This document shows, piece by piece, positions 1 to 7,955 of a DNA stretch of 64,000 nucleotides. The translations under genes were made by a program, and so were the position numbers. Positions within the stretch are counted from its first letter, which is position 1. Each line of letters begins with the position of its first letter. The notes below the pieces were generated by a model, which searched no databases, was not told the origin of the DNA, and saw nothing but the letters and a program-made list of their open reading frames with translations. The stretch spans positions 1-64,000 of the forward strand of contig DGKJ01000053.1 in assembly GCA_002387735.1 (NCBI GenBank), in the 5' to 3' direction. Source of the stretch: Bacteriovoracaceae bacterium UBA4573 (GTDB taxonomy: Bacteria > Bdellovibrionota > UBA1018 > UBA923).

Positions 1-412
1 CGCTAATATTGAGTCCGGGACTAACTATTAATTGAGTGAGCAGCTTGAACACTTTGATCGAATTGCTGGCAGCGGTCGTGACCCGAAAGCTCGTCTGCTC
101 TTTTTGAACGGAAGTTTCGATCACGGCTGCCAGTGGGAACAGTAGTTTTTCAAACTCCAAGCGAGATCGCGCAGGTTGCTTTTTCCAAATCGCCACGCCG
201 CCATTGCGCACAAGCTCTGCCACTACGGCAGCCATGCCGGCTTTACCGGCAGGATCATCGACCGAACCTACGCGAAACGTTACGTTAAATGTCGTCAGTG
301 GTAGTGCACTTTGTTCCTGCACTAACTGGCGAGCCTCCGCTAATGAGTACAGCGACGGAATTAACACCGACATGAAGGTTAGAACGAGAGTTGTATTCCA
401 GTAACGTTTCAT
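1..412 (-). CDS. M16 family peptidase-like protein, non-catalytic type (C-terminus outside window)
   Basis: Reading from an ATG at 412, the reverse strand stays open to base 1 (137 codons), so only the N-terminal part is present. It begins with a Sec-like signal (hydrophobic stretch, then SLAEA) and continues into an M16 N-domain. Where the catalytic partner has HxxEH, this protein has AAVVAEL, so the zinc-binding histidines are absent. Its start overlaps the stop of the upstream M16 gene as ATGA, which points to translational coupling. In known M16B pairs one subunit carries zinc and the other helps form the chamber; this looks like that second subunit. That it works as the partner of the upstream protein is inferred from coupling and family. 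Confidence 0.75.
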   Translation of the reverse strand, partial: MKRYWNTTLVLTFMSVLIPSLYSLAEARQLVQEQSALPLTTFNVTFRVGSVDDPAGKAGMAAVVAELVRNGGVAIWKKQPARSRLEFEKLLFPLAAVIETSVQKEQTSFRVTTAASNSIKVFKLLTQLIVSPGLNIS

Positions 413-1884
413 TCGTTCCCCCGGAGTATGACAATGTTTCTTTTAGCTTCAACCAGGTGGGTCTGCGCGAAAGACTGTATCTGATTTGGCGCCAATGTTT
501 TAATGGAGTTCATCACTCGATCAAGAACGCTAAACCCCGCCAGTGAAGGAGGGTCGATCGTAGAGTACCAAGCGATGCGAGACGCAAGGGCATCAGGAGA
601 GCTAAACCAACCGACGTTGCGTTCGTTCATAAGACGGTTTTTAGCCTCGGTAAGAATTGAACTCGAAGGCGCTGCGGAAGCTAACGCGTTTAATGTTTTC
701 TGAACTTCGGTAATCAAGGTTTCGGTATGTGGTTTTCCGGTGTTGGACAACCTTAGGTTCACCGTCCAAATTCCTGGGTCGATCATTTCGATTACCGGAG
801 CGTAAACTGAATCTAACCACTTTTGTTCGTAGCGATATTTTTGAACAAAAGGGGAAATGTCAGAAAAAGCAATTTCTGCAATCGCATTAAGTACTGCGAA
901 ATCGGAGTTTTCTGAGGAAAAAGGAGGAATCTTATAGGCAATCGCCAAACGGGTTTGAGCCGGTTTATCTAAGGTTTCGCTGCTAATTCGCGCTTCAGTT
1001 TGTACGGGCTCCGGAGGCACGGATTCAGCGCGAAGAGCAGCCGCAGTTAGGACCGGATTTCTCCAGGGACCAAAATATTTCTTAACCAGTTGAATGGTGC
1101 GCTTGGGGTCAATATCCCCGACCACTACGATAGCAGTGTTCGACGGGCGATAATGCCGTTTAAAAAATGGCCAGACGTCGCCGTACCGTTCGCCATATTT
1201 CACGATGTCTGATTTGTATCCCATCGTAGTGTGCCCGTAGGTGTGTTTTTCGAATGCGAGTTCTGCCAACTTTTCTTCGATTACATTTTCAGGGTTGGCG
1301 ATGTTTTTGTTGTATTCGCCTAGAACCGCTCCGGCTTCATCGCGAAATAGCTTTTCATCGAACGAAAGATTCATAAAACGATCAGCTTCTGCCTCTAAAA
1401 TCTGTTCGAATACTCGAGGCGAGGCCGTGCCGTGATAATTGGTCATGTCGTTCCATGTCCAAGCATTGTTCTCTACTCCAAGTCTGGTGTAGAGGTCTCC
1501 AAACTCTTTACCGGTGCGTTTTTTGGTGCCGCGAAACATTAGGTGTTCAAAAAAATGTGCGAATCCAGTTCGGCCCTCGAGCACTTCGTTGCGCGATCCC
1601 ACTCGAACTGGAATTTGGTAGGCGATTACTCCGGGACTGGGGTACTTTACGGCATAAATTTTTAAGCCGTTGGCTAATACATCCATCGCATGTGGCAAAC
1701 CAGCTAGAAGTTTGCTTTGGGTGCTGACCACAGGCACGGGTTCCGCGCGTTGTTTGCGCCGCTTTTTTGCGTGAGCTGAAACACTGGTGGTAAGAATCAC
1801 CGCCAGGCAAGTGATAAACGCCAACCAAAACTTATTTCGAGTGAATAAACGAACGTTTCTAACTGGGTGATGTCGAGTCGCCAT
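409..1884 (-). CDS. M16 family zinc metallopeptidase (exported)
   Basis: A 491-residue protein with an N-terminal hydrophobic export signal (about residues 17-38) after a basic n-region. The inverted zinc motif HFFEH is at residues 110-114, with the expected third ligand glutamate at about residue 190 (GAVLGEY), the classic HxxEH-x75-E spacing of pitrilysin/PqqL-type M16 peptidases. The M16 N-domain is followed by a C-domain from about residue 260. It likely cleaves peptides in the periplasm. Its 5' end overlaps the 3' end of trhO by 26 bases, and its stop overlaps the start of the non-catalytic M16 gene. Substrate is unknown. Confidence 0.9.
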   Translation of the reverse strand: MATRHHPVRNVRLFTRNKFWLAFITCLAVILTTSVSAHAKKRRKQRAEPVPVVSTQSKLLAGLPHAMDVLANGLKIYAVKYPSPGVIAYQIPVRVGSRNEVLEGRTGFAHFFEHLMFRGTKKRTGKEFGDLYTRLGVENNAWTWNDMTNYHGTASPRVFEQILEAEADRFMNLSFDEKLFRDEAGAVLGEYNKNIANPENVIEEKLAELAFEKHTYGHTTMGYKSDIVKYGERYGDVWPFFKRHYRPSNTAIVVVGDIDPKRTIQLVKKYFGPWRNPVLTAAALRAESVPPEPVQTEARISSETLDKPAQTRLAIAYKIPPFSSENSDFAVLNAIAEIAFSDISPFVQKYRYEQKWLDSVYAPVIEMIDPGIWTVNLRLSNTGKPHTETLITEVQKTLNALASAAPSSSILTEAKNRLMNERNVGWFSSPDALASRIAWYSTIDPPSLAGFSVLDRVMNSIKTLAPNQIQSFAQTHLVEAKRNIVILRGNE

Positions 1885-2764
1885 GTCTATGAGCTGAACT
1901 CAATGCGATCGACTCTGCAATCTTTTCTTTATGAAACACTTTACCATCGACGCAGTGCAAACAGCTTTTTCCTAGCACATACGAAGGTAATTTCTGTTCC
2001 TCTTCGAGCACGGGCATTTGGCAGCGATGGCAAATGACGGTACTTGTTTCCTGTAAGTCGCCGTCTACGCCGACTCGTCGGTCAAACACGAAACATTCAC
2101 CGTTGTAATGGGCCGCGCCGCACTCTTCGAAGTAACGAAGAATTCCGCCATTCAATTGGTAGACCTCTTCAAACCCATAGTGTTCGAGTAGGGCAGCAGC
2201 TTTTTCGCATCGAATACCTCCGGTGCAAAAAGTCACGACTGGGAGGTTTTTCATTTCTTGAGGGAGTTTTTGAGCTTCAATCGGAAACTGACGAAATGTT
2301 TTAAGCGACATATCCACGGCATTCTTGAAGGTACCAGTACGGATTTCATAGTCGTTACGGGTATCAAGAATGACGAATTTTTTACCTTCGTCGTACCAGG
2401 TCTTTAATTCTTTGGGCTCGAGACGGGGGGCCGTGTGTTTGCGGGGCCGAATGCCCTCAATACCGAAAGCGATAATTTCTTTTTTAATTTTTACGAGCGT
2501 GCGTTTAAATGGTTGCCGTTCGGAGAGGCTTTCTTTGTAGGGCAGCTCGGTAAAGCGTGAGTCCTGTTCTAAAAAAGTTTTAAAAGCTTCAAGGCCAGAA
2601 CGCGGTCCAGCTATACAAGCGTTGATTCCTTCGGTGGCTAACAAAATAGTTCCAACGATGTTTTCGCTGATGCATTTATCGAGCAGTTTTTGGCGAAGTC
2701 CGGGAAGTTCCTCGGGCGAGATATCCACAAATTTATAGAACGAAATATTGAGGTAAGATGACAT
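1859..2764 (-). CDS. trhO: tRNA uridine(34) hydroxylase TrhO (rhodanese-related, UPF0176/YceA family)
   Basis: A 301-residue protein with the TrhO layout: an N-terminal alpha/beta domain (GTILLATEGINA near residues 38-49), a central rhodanese domain with catalytic Cys180 in the loop CTGGIRCEKAA, and a C-terminal zinc-binding-like pair of CxxC motifs (CHRC and CLHC). TrhO family enzymes use O2 to make 5-hydroxyuridine at the wobble position of tRNAs. The length matches the family. It is the first gene of the minus-strand run ending with the M16 pair. The start ATG at 2764 is preceded by AAGGAG within about 10 bases (reverse strand of 2768-2777). Confidence 0.92.
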   Translation of the reverse strand: MSSYLNISFYKFVDISPEELPGLRQKLLDKCISENIVGTILLATEGINACIAGPRSGLEAFKTFLEQDSRFTELPYKESLSERQPFKRTLVKIKKEIIAFGIEGIRPRKHTAPRLEPKELKTWYDEGKKFVILDTRNDYEIRTGTFKNAVDMSLKTFRQFPIEAQKLPQEMKNLPVVTFCTGGIRCEKAAALLEHYGFEEVYQLNGGILRYFEECGAAHYNGECFVFDRRVGVDGDLQETSTVICHRCQMPVLEEEQKLPSYVLGKSCLHCVDGKVFHKEKIAESIALSSAHRHGDSTSPS

Positions 2765-2887
2765 ACCAACTCCTTGTAAAGGTCGTTAGGCCGCCCTTTT
2801 ATCAAGAATAGAGAGGGGGCTCAAACTGTTCTTTTGGGTTTCTCGTTTAGAGCGACAACAGATGAATTTTATTGAGAAAAGCCTTAG

Positions 2888-2916
2888 TTGTAAAAGTGTA
2901 CCATTGTGGTACGATA
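2888..2916 (+). promoter_or_regulatory. Candidate PilZ-gene promoter containing an operator-like palindrome
   Basis: In the 203-base gap between trhO and the PilZ gene, a perfect inverted repeat GTACCA-TTG-TGGTAC lies at 2898-2912. It overlaps a plausible sigma70-like promoter: TTGTAA at 2888-2893 and TACGAT at 2910-2915, spacer 16. A palindrome across the spacer is the usual position for a repressor site. The palindrome is seen directly; promoter and operator roles are inferred. Confidence 0.4.
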
Positions 2917-2967
2917 TAGATAGATAGTTAAGATCTGTTAACCATCGAGGGCCTGAGGGGGTTCGGT

Positions 2968-3705
2968 ATGAGATCCAAACCAATTCAATTTAGTATTTAT
3001 GCCATGGTGTGTTTGCTGGTTAGCTTCACGGTGCCTCTCCACGTTTACGCTGTTTCGTATTATTCGACGGGACTGCTGGATTTCGGGGTTTTCTTTAATC
3101 GTCCTCAGCCCCTTCAATGGGCATTAGTGGCGGCCGCGCTCACTAGTTCCTACGCAGTTTGGCGAGCTTCAGTGGTAACGGTATTTGCGGTGCCGGTTTT
3201 AACCGCGCTCGTGACCTACAACAACTGGACGTTGCTTTCGCACTTCATGCAGTATTCCGCGGTTATTCTAATTTCCACAATGTTATTTATCGCGACGACA
3301 GTTTGCTTTTTCGTTCTGCCGACTCGCGAAGTGTTATTCAATCCGGAATTACGTTGGTGGTTGCGGGCCAAAAGGCACCGAAAATCCTATCCCATTACCG
3401 TGCAGTTCGAAGGCCCCACGGGTCCTCAGGTCATCACCGAAACATTTGATGTTTCCGAAACCGGGGCTTTTGTTCCCGCGGGCCAATTGCTTCGCTCTCG
3501 ATTGAAGCCAAATGTGGGAACTCCATGTGTAGTTATTCTAAAAATTGATGGTGTAGGAGAGTTTCAGCTTCATGGTCGCGTTGCCCGATGTGCCGAAGGA
3601 AATGGCTCCTATCCGGCTGGAATCGGGCTACGATTCGAAGACGTTCCAAATCTTCGGCGCCGCACTTTAGTCGAGGCGCTTGAAGGTCAAGTTGCGAGCG
3701 CATAG
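2968..3705 (+). CDS. Membrane-anchored PilZ domain protein (putative c-di-GMP receptor)
   Basis: A 245-residue protein. About residues 8-120 hold three or four hydrophobic membrane segments. From about residue 130 a PilZ domain follows, with a basic RAKRHRKSYPI stretch standing for the RxxxR element and FDVSETGAF for the [D/N]xSxxG element, the two c-di-GMP contact motifs. It likely senses c-di-GMP at the inner membrane; the output is unknown. The 3' end overlaps the 3' end of the convergent ligase-like gene by 39 bases. The start ATG at 2968 follows a GAGGGGG-type ribosome site. Confidence 0.8.
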   Translation: MRSKPIQFSIYAMVCLLVSFTVPLHVYAVSYYSTGLLDFGVFFNRPQPLQWALVAAALTSSYAVWRASVVTVFAVPVLTALVTYNNWTLLSHFMQYSAVILISTMLFIATTVCFFVLPTREVLFNPELRWWLRAKRHRKSYPITVQFEGPTGPQVITETFDVSETGAFVPAGQLLRSRLKPNVGTPCVVILKIDGVGEFQLHGRVARCAEGNGSYPAGIGLRFEDVPNLRRRTLVEALEGQVASA

Positions 3706-5106
3706 TAAATTTGGTTTTGAAACAAACCAGACGAAGAGTAAGGCCCACCAGCTGAAGGTGGGCATGATCAAAACCTCTGTGAATATTCCGTACCAGGCTA
3801 AAGTGCCAAGTGCGAGCGAGCCGGCAATTGGTCCCAATTTAAATTGAAAACCAAATACGTAAATATAAAATGCTAAAATTAATAGCAGTCCGATCACTCC
3901 GAATCGAGCGAGTGCATCAAGCACCTGACTGTGGGGTTGGGAGTCGTTCCAGACCCCGTCTGGTGAGTTTGGGCTGCCAATAAAAGCTTTCGAAGTGCCA
4001 AAAAGCCACTCCGCCGCGCTAAACTCTAGCGTTCTATTAAAGTGATTTTTCCAGAAATAGCCGCGGCCTCTCAGAGTAATAATCTGTTGTTTCTCTAGCG
4101 GGATGGCGGGAACAATCGGGGCATTTAAAACTGGTGGATCAGTCGTAATAGATTTTAATCGGTAATTAAATTTTAAAGCTAACTTAGGTACATTGATGAA
4201 TTGAGACGGTGCAAAGATGTGGGAAAAGTTTGTGCGATGCACTGCCGAAAATAGTAAAATCCCAATTAGCCAACTCACTAAAACGATTAGCAGACCATAG
4301 GCGGAAAACTTCGCGCTTCCTAAGTACCAAAAAAGAAAAACAGTGGAAGTCAGCAAAAAAAATAAGGTCATACGGTGAGTGTTGCCAATAAAAATTAGGT
4401 GCATACCAGCAAACAACAAAATTGGTACTGTTCGCCTATTTTCGGGAAGCCTCGAAGCTAAAAGTACTAAGAAAAAATAAGGCCAAACTAATACTCGAAT
4501 CAAGTCGAGCGGGTGATAGTAGAAGCCCGTCAAACGCCACACTTTTTTTAATGGCTCTTCAGCGAAAGCATGACCGAAATAAGAGGGTGGTATTAAATCA
4601 TACGATCGCCAAGGAACCAGTCCCGCCGCTTGTAACAGTACGCCGAGAATGACAGCAGTGATTGAAAGAAGTGTAAGCCACTTAAATAATTCAAAGTTAC
4701 TACGCTCTGGGCGACTGACTTTTGTTAACTGCTCAAACGCCCAGGGAATAAAAATTAAACCTGAGAAGCTTGATAGGTACTTAAACGCAAACTCAAGAGA
4801 AGTAGTGCTACGGTAACAAGCCATCCCAACCAAAAACAAAATCAAAAGAAACAAAAAGTGAGCCACTGGCAAATGGCTAGTTTTTTTTTGGTATTTTAAA
4901 GTTTCCCTGACTTGCGAGAGCGAAACACAAGTCGCCACTATGATGGCGAGAATTGCAATTAACCCCTGGGCACTTAAATTCACGACAGGAATTTTAAAAG
5001 ACCAAAAAAAATCAATAACTGGCTTAAGGCAAACAAGAATGATTATCGCGGTAGCAATTTTTCGCTGCCACAGTTTTGGCAAAATTAAACTCCAAAACAT
5101 ATCCAA
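3667..5106 (-). CDS. O-antigen ligase/polymerase-like polytopic membrane protein
   Basis: A 479-residue protein with about ten or more hydrophobic helices and one long periplasmic loop (about residues 270-390), the topology of Wzy/WaaL enzymes. The loop ends in a segment with HSQVLDALARFGVIG, matching the H-[S/N]-x-[Y/V]-L-x-x-x-x-x-x-G-hxG pattern common in O-antigen ligase domains. It probably joins or polymerises lipid-linked glycans at the periplasmic face. Its start overlaps the 3' end of the GT39-like gene by 22 bases, so the two are likely one operon for surface glycans. Confidence 0.7.
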   Translation of the reverse strand: MDMFWSLILPKLWQRKIATAIIILVCLKPVIDFFWSFKIPVVNLSAQGLIAILAIIVATCVSLSQVRETLKYQKKTSHLPVAHFLFLLILFLVGMACYRSTTSLEFAFKYLSSFSGLIFIPWAFEQLTKVSRPERSNFELFKWLTLLSITAVILGVLLQAAGLVPWRSYDLIPPSYFGHAFAEEPLKKVWRLTGFYYHPLDLIRVLVWPYFFLVLLASRLPENRRTVPILLFAGMHLIFIGNTHRMTLFFLLTSTVFLFWYLGSAKFSAYGLLIVLVSWLIGILLFSAVHRTNFSHIFAPSQFINVPKLALKFNYRLKSITTDPPVLNAPIVPAIPLEKQQIITLRGRGYFWKNHFNRTLEFSAAEWLFGTSKAFIGSPNSPDGVWNDSQPHSQVLDALARFGVIGLLLILAFYIYVFGFQFKLGPIAGSLALGTLAWYGIFTEVLIMPTFSWWALLFVWFVSKPNLLCARNLTFKRLD

Positions 5107-6578
5107 AAGTTCTCAATGGTTTCGGACGAGATTCTGCATGTAGGGAATTTTTGGGAAACGTTCAAAATGCACTGTTGTTGGTCGGCAAGATCACTGAGCT
5201 TTGGAGGACCGCAAAGCGCTAACCAAGCCGGCGGCTGATTTTCATCAGTAACGGAGTGGAGGCTCAGTGGTTTTAGAAACCGGCCAAGTTCGTAACTCAA
5301 TGTAGGGTTGGCAGCTTCAATGTTTGTAAATAACAAGAGCTCCGGCCTGTCGTATCCCGCAGGAATTCTGATTTTTAATTCCTTTATCACGGCCGGCCAA
5401 GACCTAACCTGTTTCGCTAACTGTGTTTGTGCGACAATTACGTTCAACCCAATTCCCAGTACCAATAATGGTTTAATAGGTGCTTTAATTTTGCGACCCG
5501 CAAGCGGAGCGAAAATCAAGATTAGCGTCAGGGGAATAATTGCGCTTTGATAGTAGTTGTGCGCGGAGCTTACAGAAACAAAAAAAAGAAAAAATGAACC
5601 AATTCCAATAATGGCCGAAACGACTAGGTAATAGTTGGTCCTCGTTTTGGGTGGTGTCTCCGAAAACAAGAGACAAATTCCCAGAACCGCTAGAGTTCCT
5701 GGTCCGACCGTGTAGAGAAACAGTCGTCCGGTAATTTTAAGAGTGTTTTCAATCGAGGTGTATTCAAGTAGCGAACGGTACCAAGTAAAATGAGCCGTGT
5801 AGGAGACACTATTACCCCAAGAATGGTTCACTTGATTGCTATGTCGAATCCAAAGGAGAGCAATAGTCGTCGCAAAAATTGCCCCCATGATAACGAGTAT
5901 TTTTTTATTTAGTCGAACTTTATTGGAAAAAAAGAAAAAATATACAAAGAGACTGGCCAACGCAAACATCGTGGTTGGTTTAATAAGTAGCGAGAAAGTA
6001 GCTGCGACAACATAGGCGATAATCCAAGAAATCTGTTCCCTCTTGGTCTCAGTCCGAAAAAATTGAATCATAGAAAATAGGGAAAAAGTTCCACTCGCCA
6101 GATGTAGGTTTTCGATCGTGACCCACTGGCCCATTCCAAATAGAAGTGGTGTTGAAAGAATTAACGGAAAAACTTTTTCGAACGATAAAATGGTGTTGTT
6201 CGTGGTGGCGGCGTTCTTTTTTCCTAAAACAGAGATTAAAAAACTAGTAGCGATCAAAGCAAAAGCGATTGCGAACAATCCGCTAATAAAGCGTCCGATG
6301 GATTCTGGCGATAACCCGGTTGCGCCTTTTAAAAAGTGAATTGCAGCTTGGTAAAAAGGGGCCTCCAGTGCCAGAATTCCGGGTTTTCCGCGATACCCCA
6401 CTCGTGGGTTAAAAAAGTCGAAGCCCAATTGTGAAAAAAATGAGGCAGTTTCAAGTGTTTGGGCTTGGCGAAAGTAATGGGCACTAAAGTAAGGCTCACC
6501 TATCGAGAATAGCAGTATGGCGCCAGCGACCGCGATTGCTAGACCCCATTTTCTTAGAGAAAGACCGACGGTTGTCAT
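5085..6578 (-). CDS. Polytopic glycosyltransferase, GT39/ArnT-like
   Basis: About 497 residues from the preferred ATG at 6578 (MTTVGLSLRKWG). The reading frame is open to 6695, but that would overlap the divergent thioesterase start at 6678, and the extra N-terminus is polar and unlike the family. It has many membrane helices. Near the N-terminus, EPYFSAHYFRQAQ matches the first periplasmic loop of GT39-type enzymes that take sugar from a polyprenyl phosphate. A C-terminal soluble domain holds several cysteines. It overlaps the ligase-like gene downstream. Donor and acceptor cannot be told. Confidence 0.7.
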   Translation of the reverse strand: MTTVGLSLRKWGLAIAVAGAILLFSIGEPYFSAHYFRQAQTLETASFFSQLGFDFFNPRVGYRGKPGILALEAPFYQAAIHFLKGATGLSPESIGRFISGLFAIAFALIATSFLISVLGKKNAATTNNTILSFEKVFPLILSTPLLFGMGQWVTIENLHLASGTFSLFSMIQFFRTETKREQISWIIAYVVAATFSLLIKPTTMFALASLFVYFFFFSNKVRLNKKILVIMGAIFATTIALLWIRHSNQVNHSWGNSVSYTAHFTWYRSLLEYTSIENTLKITGRLFLYTVGPGTLAVLGICLLFSETPPKTRTNYYLVVSAIIGIGSFFLFFVSVSSAHNYYQSAIIPLTLILIFAPLAGRKIKAPIKPLLVLGIGLNVIVAQTQLAKQVRSWPAVIKELKIRIPAGYDRPELLLFTNIEAANPTLSYELGRFLKPLSLHSVTDENQPPAWLALCGPPKLSDLADQQQCILNVSQKFPTCRISSETIENFWICFGV

Positions 6579-6677
6579 TTTTTTATCGTTAGAATCACTT
6601 TCCTGGGATGGCAAGCGAGCAGTTGAAATACCGTACTCGCACTTGAATTGCCAACCTGAGTTCGTTAGAAGGTTTTT

Positions 6678-7169
6678 ATGCAAAAAAGCCTGCAAGAGTC
6701 CTTTGCACCAACGAGCATTTGCTTTGGATGCGGCCCCGCGAACCAGAAGGGGCTGCGCATCCGAACCTTGCCGGTTTCTGGGGTTGCGGATTCAACCAAT
6801 GGGAAGAGTTACCTTACGGAAGCCGAGTGGGTACCCGAGAAACACCATGAAGCGTTTCCAGGCATGCTCAATGGTGGAATTATTGGCTCGTTGCTCGATT
6901 GCCACTCTAATTGGACTGCTGCTTGGGCGTTAATGCAAAAGCAAAGCTTAACTCAGCCGCCCTGCACCGTTACAGCAGATTACGCCATTGTGTTGAAGAG
7001 ACCTACTCCGACCAGTGGTCCGGTACGGCTACGAGCTTGGGTCAAAACGCTCGGAGAAGACCGCGCTACGATCGAAGCTGAACTTGAGGCAGGTGGAAAA
7101 ATTTGTGCGACGTGCACTGGCACGTTCGTGGCAGTGAAGCCGGGGCATCCGGCTTATCATCGGTGGTAA
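6678..7169 (+). CDS. PaaI/hotdog-fold thioesterase family protein
   Basis: A 163-residue single hotdog domain. It has CFGCGPANQKGLRI near the N-terminus (residues 15-28), then the central-helix region HEAFPGMLNGGIIGSLLDCHSNWTA, with the G-G-hhxxhhD pattern of PaaI-type thioesterases, then strands ending in CTGTFVAVKPGHPAY. Members hydrolyse acyl-CoA thioesters; the substrate is unknown. It is transcribed away from the glycosyltransferase, with short gaps to the yebC-like gene and prfC. Confidence 0.8.
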   Translation: MQKSLQESFAPTSICFGCGPANQKGLRIRTLPVSGVADSTNGKSYLTEAEWVPEKHHEAFPGMLNGGIIGSLLDCHSNWTAAWALMQKQSLTQPPCTVTADYAIVLKRPTPTSGPVRLRAWVKTLGEDRATIEAELEAGGKICATCTGTFVAVKPGHPAYHRW

Positions 7170-7205
7170 CAGGTTAAAGAAGAAAGAGTAGCGAAGAGAG
7201 GACTC

Positions 7206-7943
7206 ATGGGAGCACAGTGGAAACAGGCCGGCCGTGAACAGAACGCCAATAAAAAGGGCATTATCATTGGCAAGCTTGCTAAGGAAATTTCAGTAGCCGC
7301 CAAATTGGGTGATCCGAACCCGGAAAACAACCCCAGGCTTCGAATGGCAGTCGAAGCGGCGCGCAAACATTCGGTTACGCGCGACACAATCGAACGGGCA
7401 ATCAAAAAAGGGGCAGGGCTCTTAGACGAGCAAGTCAACTATGAGCTTGTGACCTACGAGGGGTTTTGTCCTCATCAAGTTCCAGTGATCGTCGAATGTT
7501 TAACCGAAAATCGAAACCGTACCGCCGCCGAAATTCGGGTATTATTTCGCAAAGGGCAACTGGGTAGTTCCGGTAGTGTGGCGTGGATGTTCGATCGCCT
7601 CGGTGTAATTGAAGCATCCACCGCGGAAGGTGGACTTGATATTGAGGGAGTAGCCATTGAAGCGGGGGCGCAGAATGTTGAGCCGATCGCTGGCGACGAG
7701 CTTAAACAAATGAATCCGGACCACAAAACCGGTGCCCGGTTTATTTGTGAACCCCAAGATTTAGATTCTGTATCGAAAGCGGTAACAGCATTGGGCTGGA
7801 AAGTGGTTTCTGCGGAACTTAGTTATTTGGCAAAAAATAACGTTGAAATATCCGATGAGCAGAAAAAAGAAGTCACCGCATTTTTGAACGATATAGACGA
7901 TTTCGATGACGTTCATCGTGTTTACGTTGGCCTAAAGTCTTAA
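7206..7943 (+). CDS. YebC/PmpR family protein (YeeN-like subgroup)
   Basis: A 245-residue protein matching YebC/TACO1 along its length: basic N-terminus with MGAQWKQAGREQ and KLAKEISVAAKLG, then NPRLRMAVEAARKHSVTRDTIERAIKKGAG, then EGFCPHQVPVIVECLTENRNRT and GSVAWMFDRLGVIE. The N-terminus resembles the YeeN-type paralogs more than classical YebC, which begins MAGHSKW. Family members act as DNA-binding regulators or, as shown more recently, as ribosome-associated factors relieving stalling. The gene lies 12 bases before prfC, which fits a translation role. Confidence 0.88.
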   Translation: MGAQWKQAGREQNANKKGIIIGKLAKEISVAAKLGDPNPENNPRLRMAVEAARKHSVTRDTIERAIKKGAGLLDEQVNYELVTYEGFCPHQVPVIVECLTENRNRTAAEIRVLFRKGQLGSSGSVAWMFDRLGVIEASTAEGGLDIEGVAIEAGAQNVEPIAGDELKQMNPDHKTGARFICEPQDLDSVSKAVTALGWKVVSAELSYLAKNNVEISDEQKKEVTAFLNDIDDFDDVHRVYVGLKS

Positions 7944-7955
7944 ATTCAGAGGTTT

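Noticed and set aside
1455..1828. Overlapping ORFs inside the M16 gene
   Set aside because: They run antisense or out of frame through the M16 signal and N-domain; no start site and no family match.
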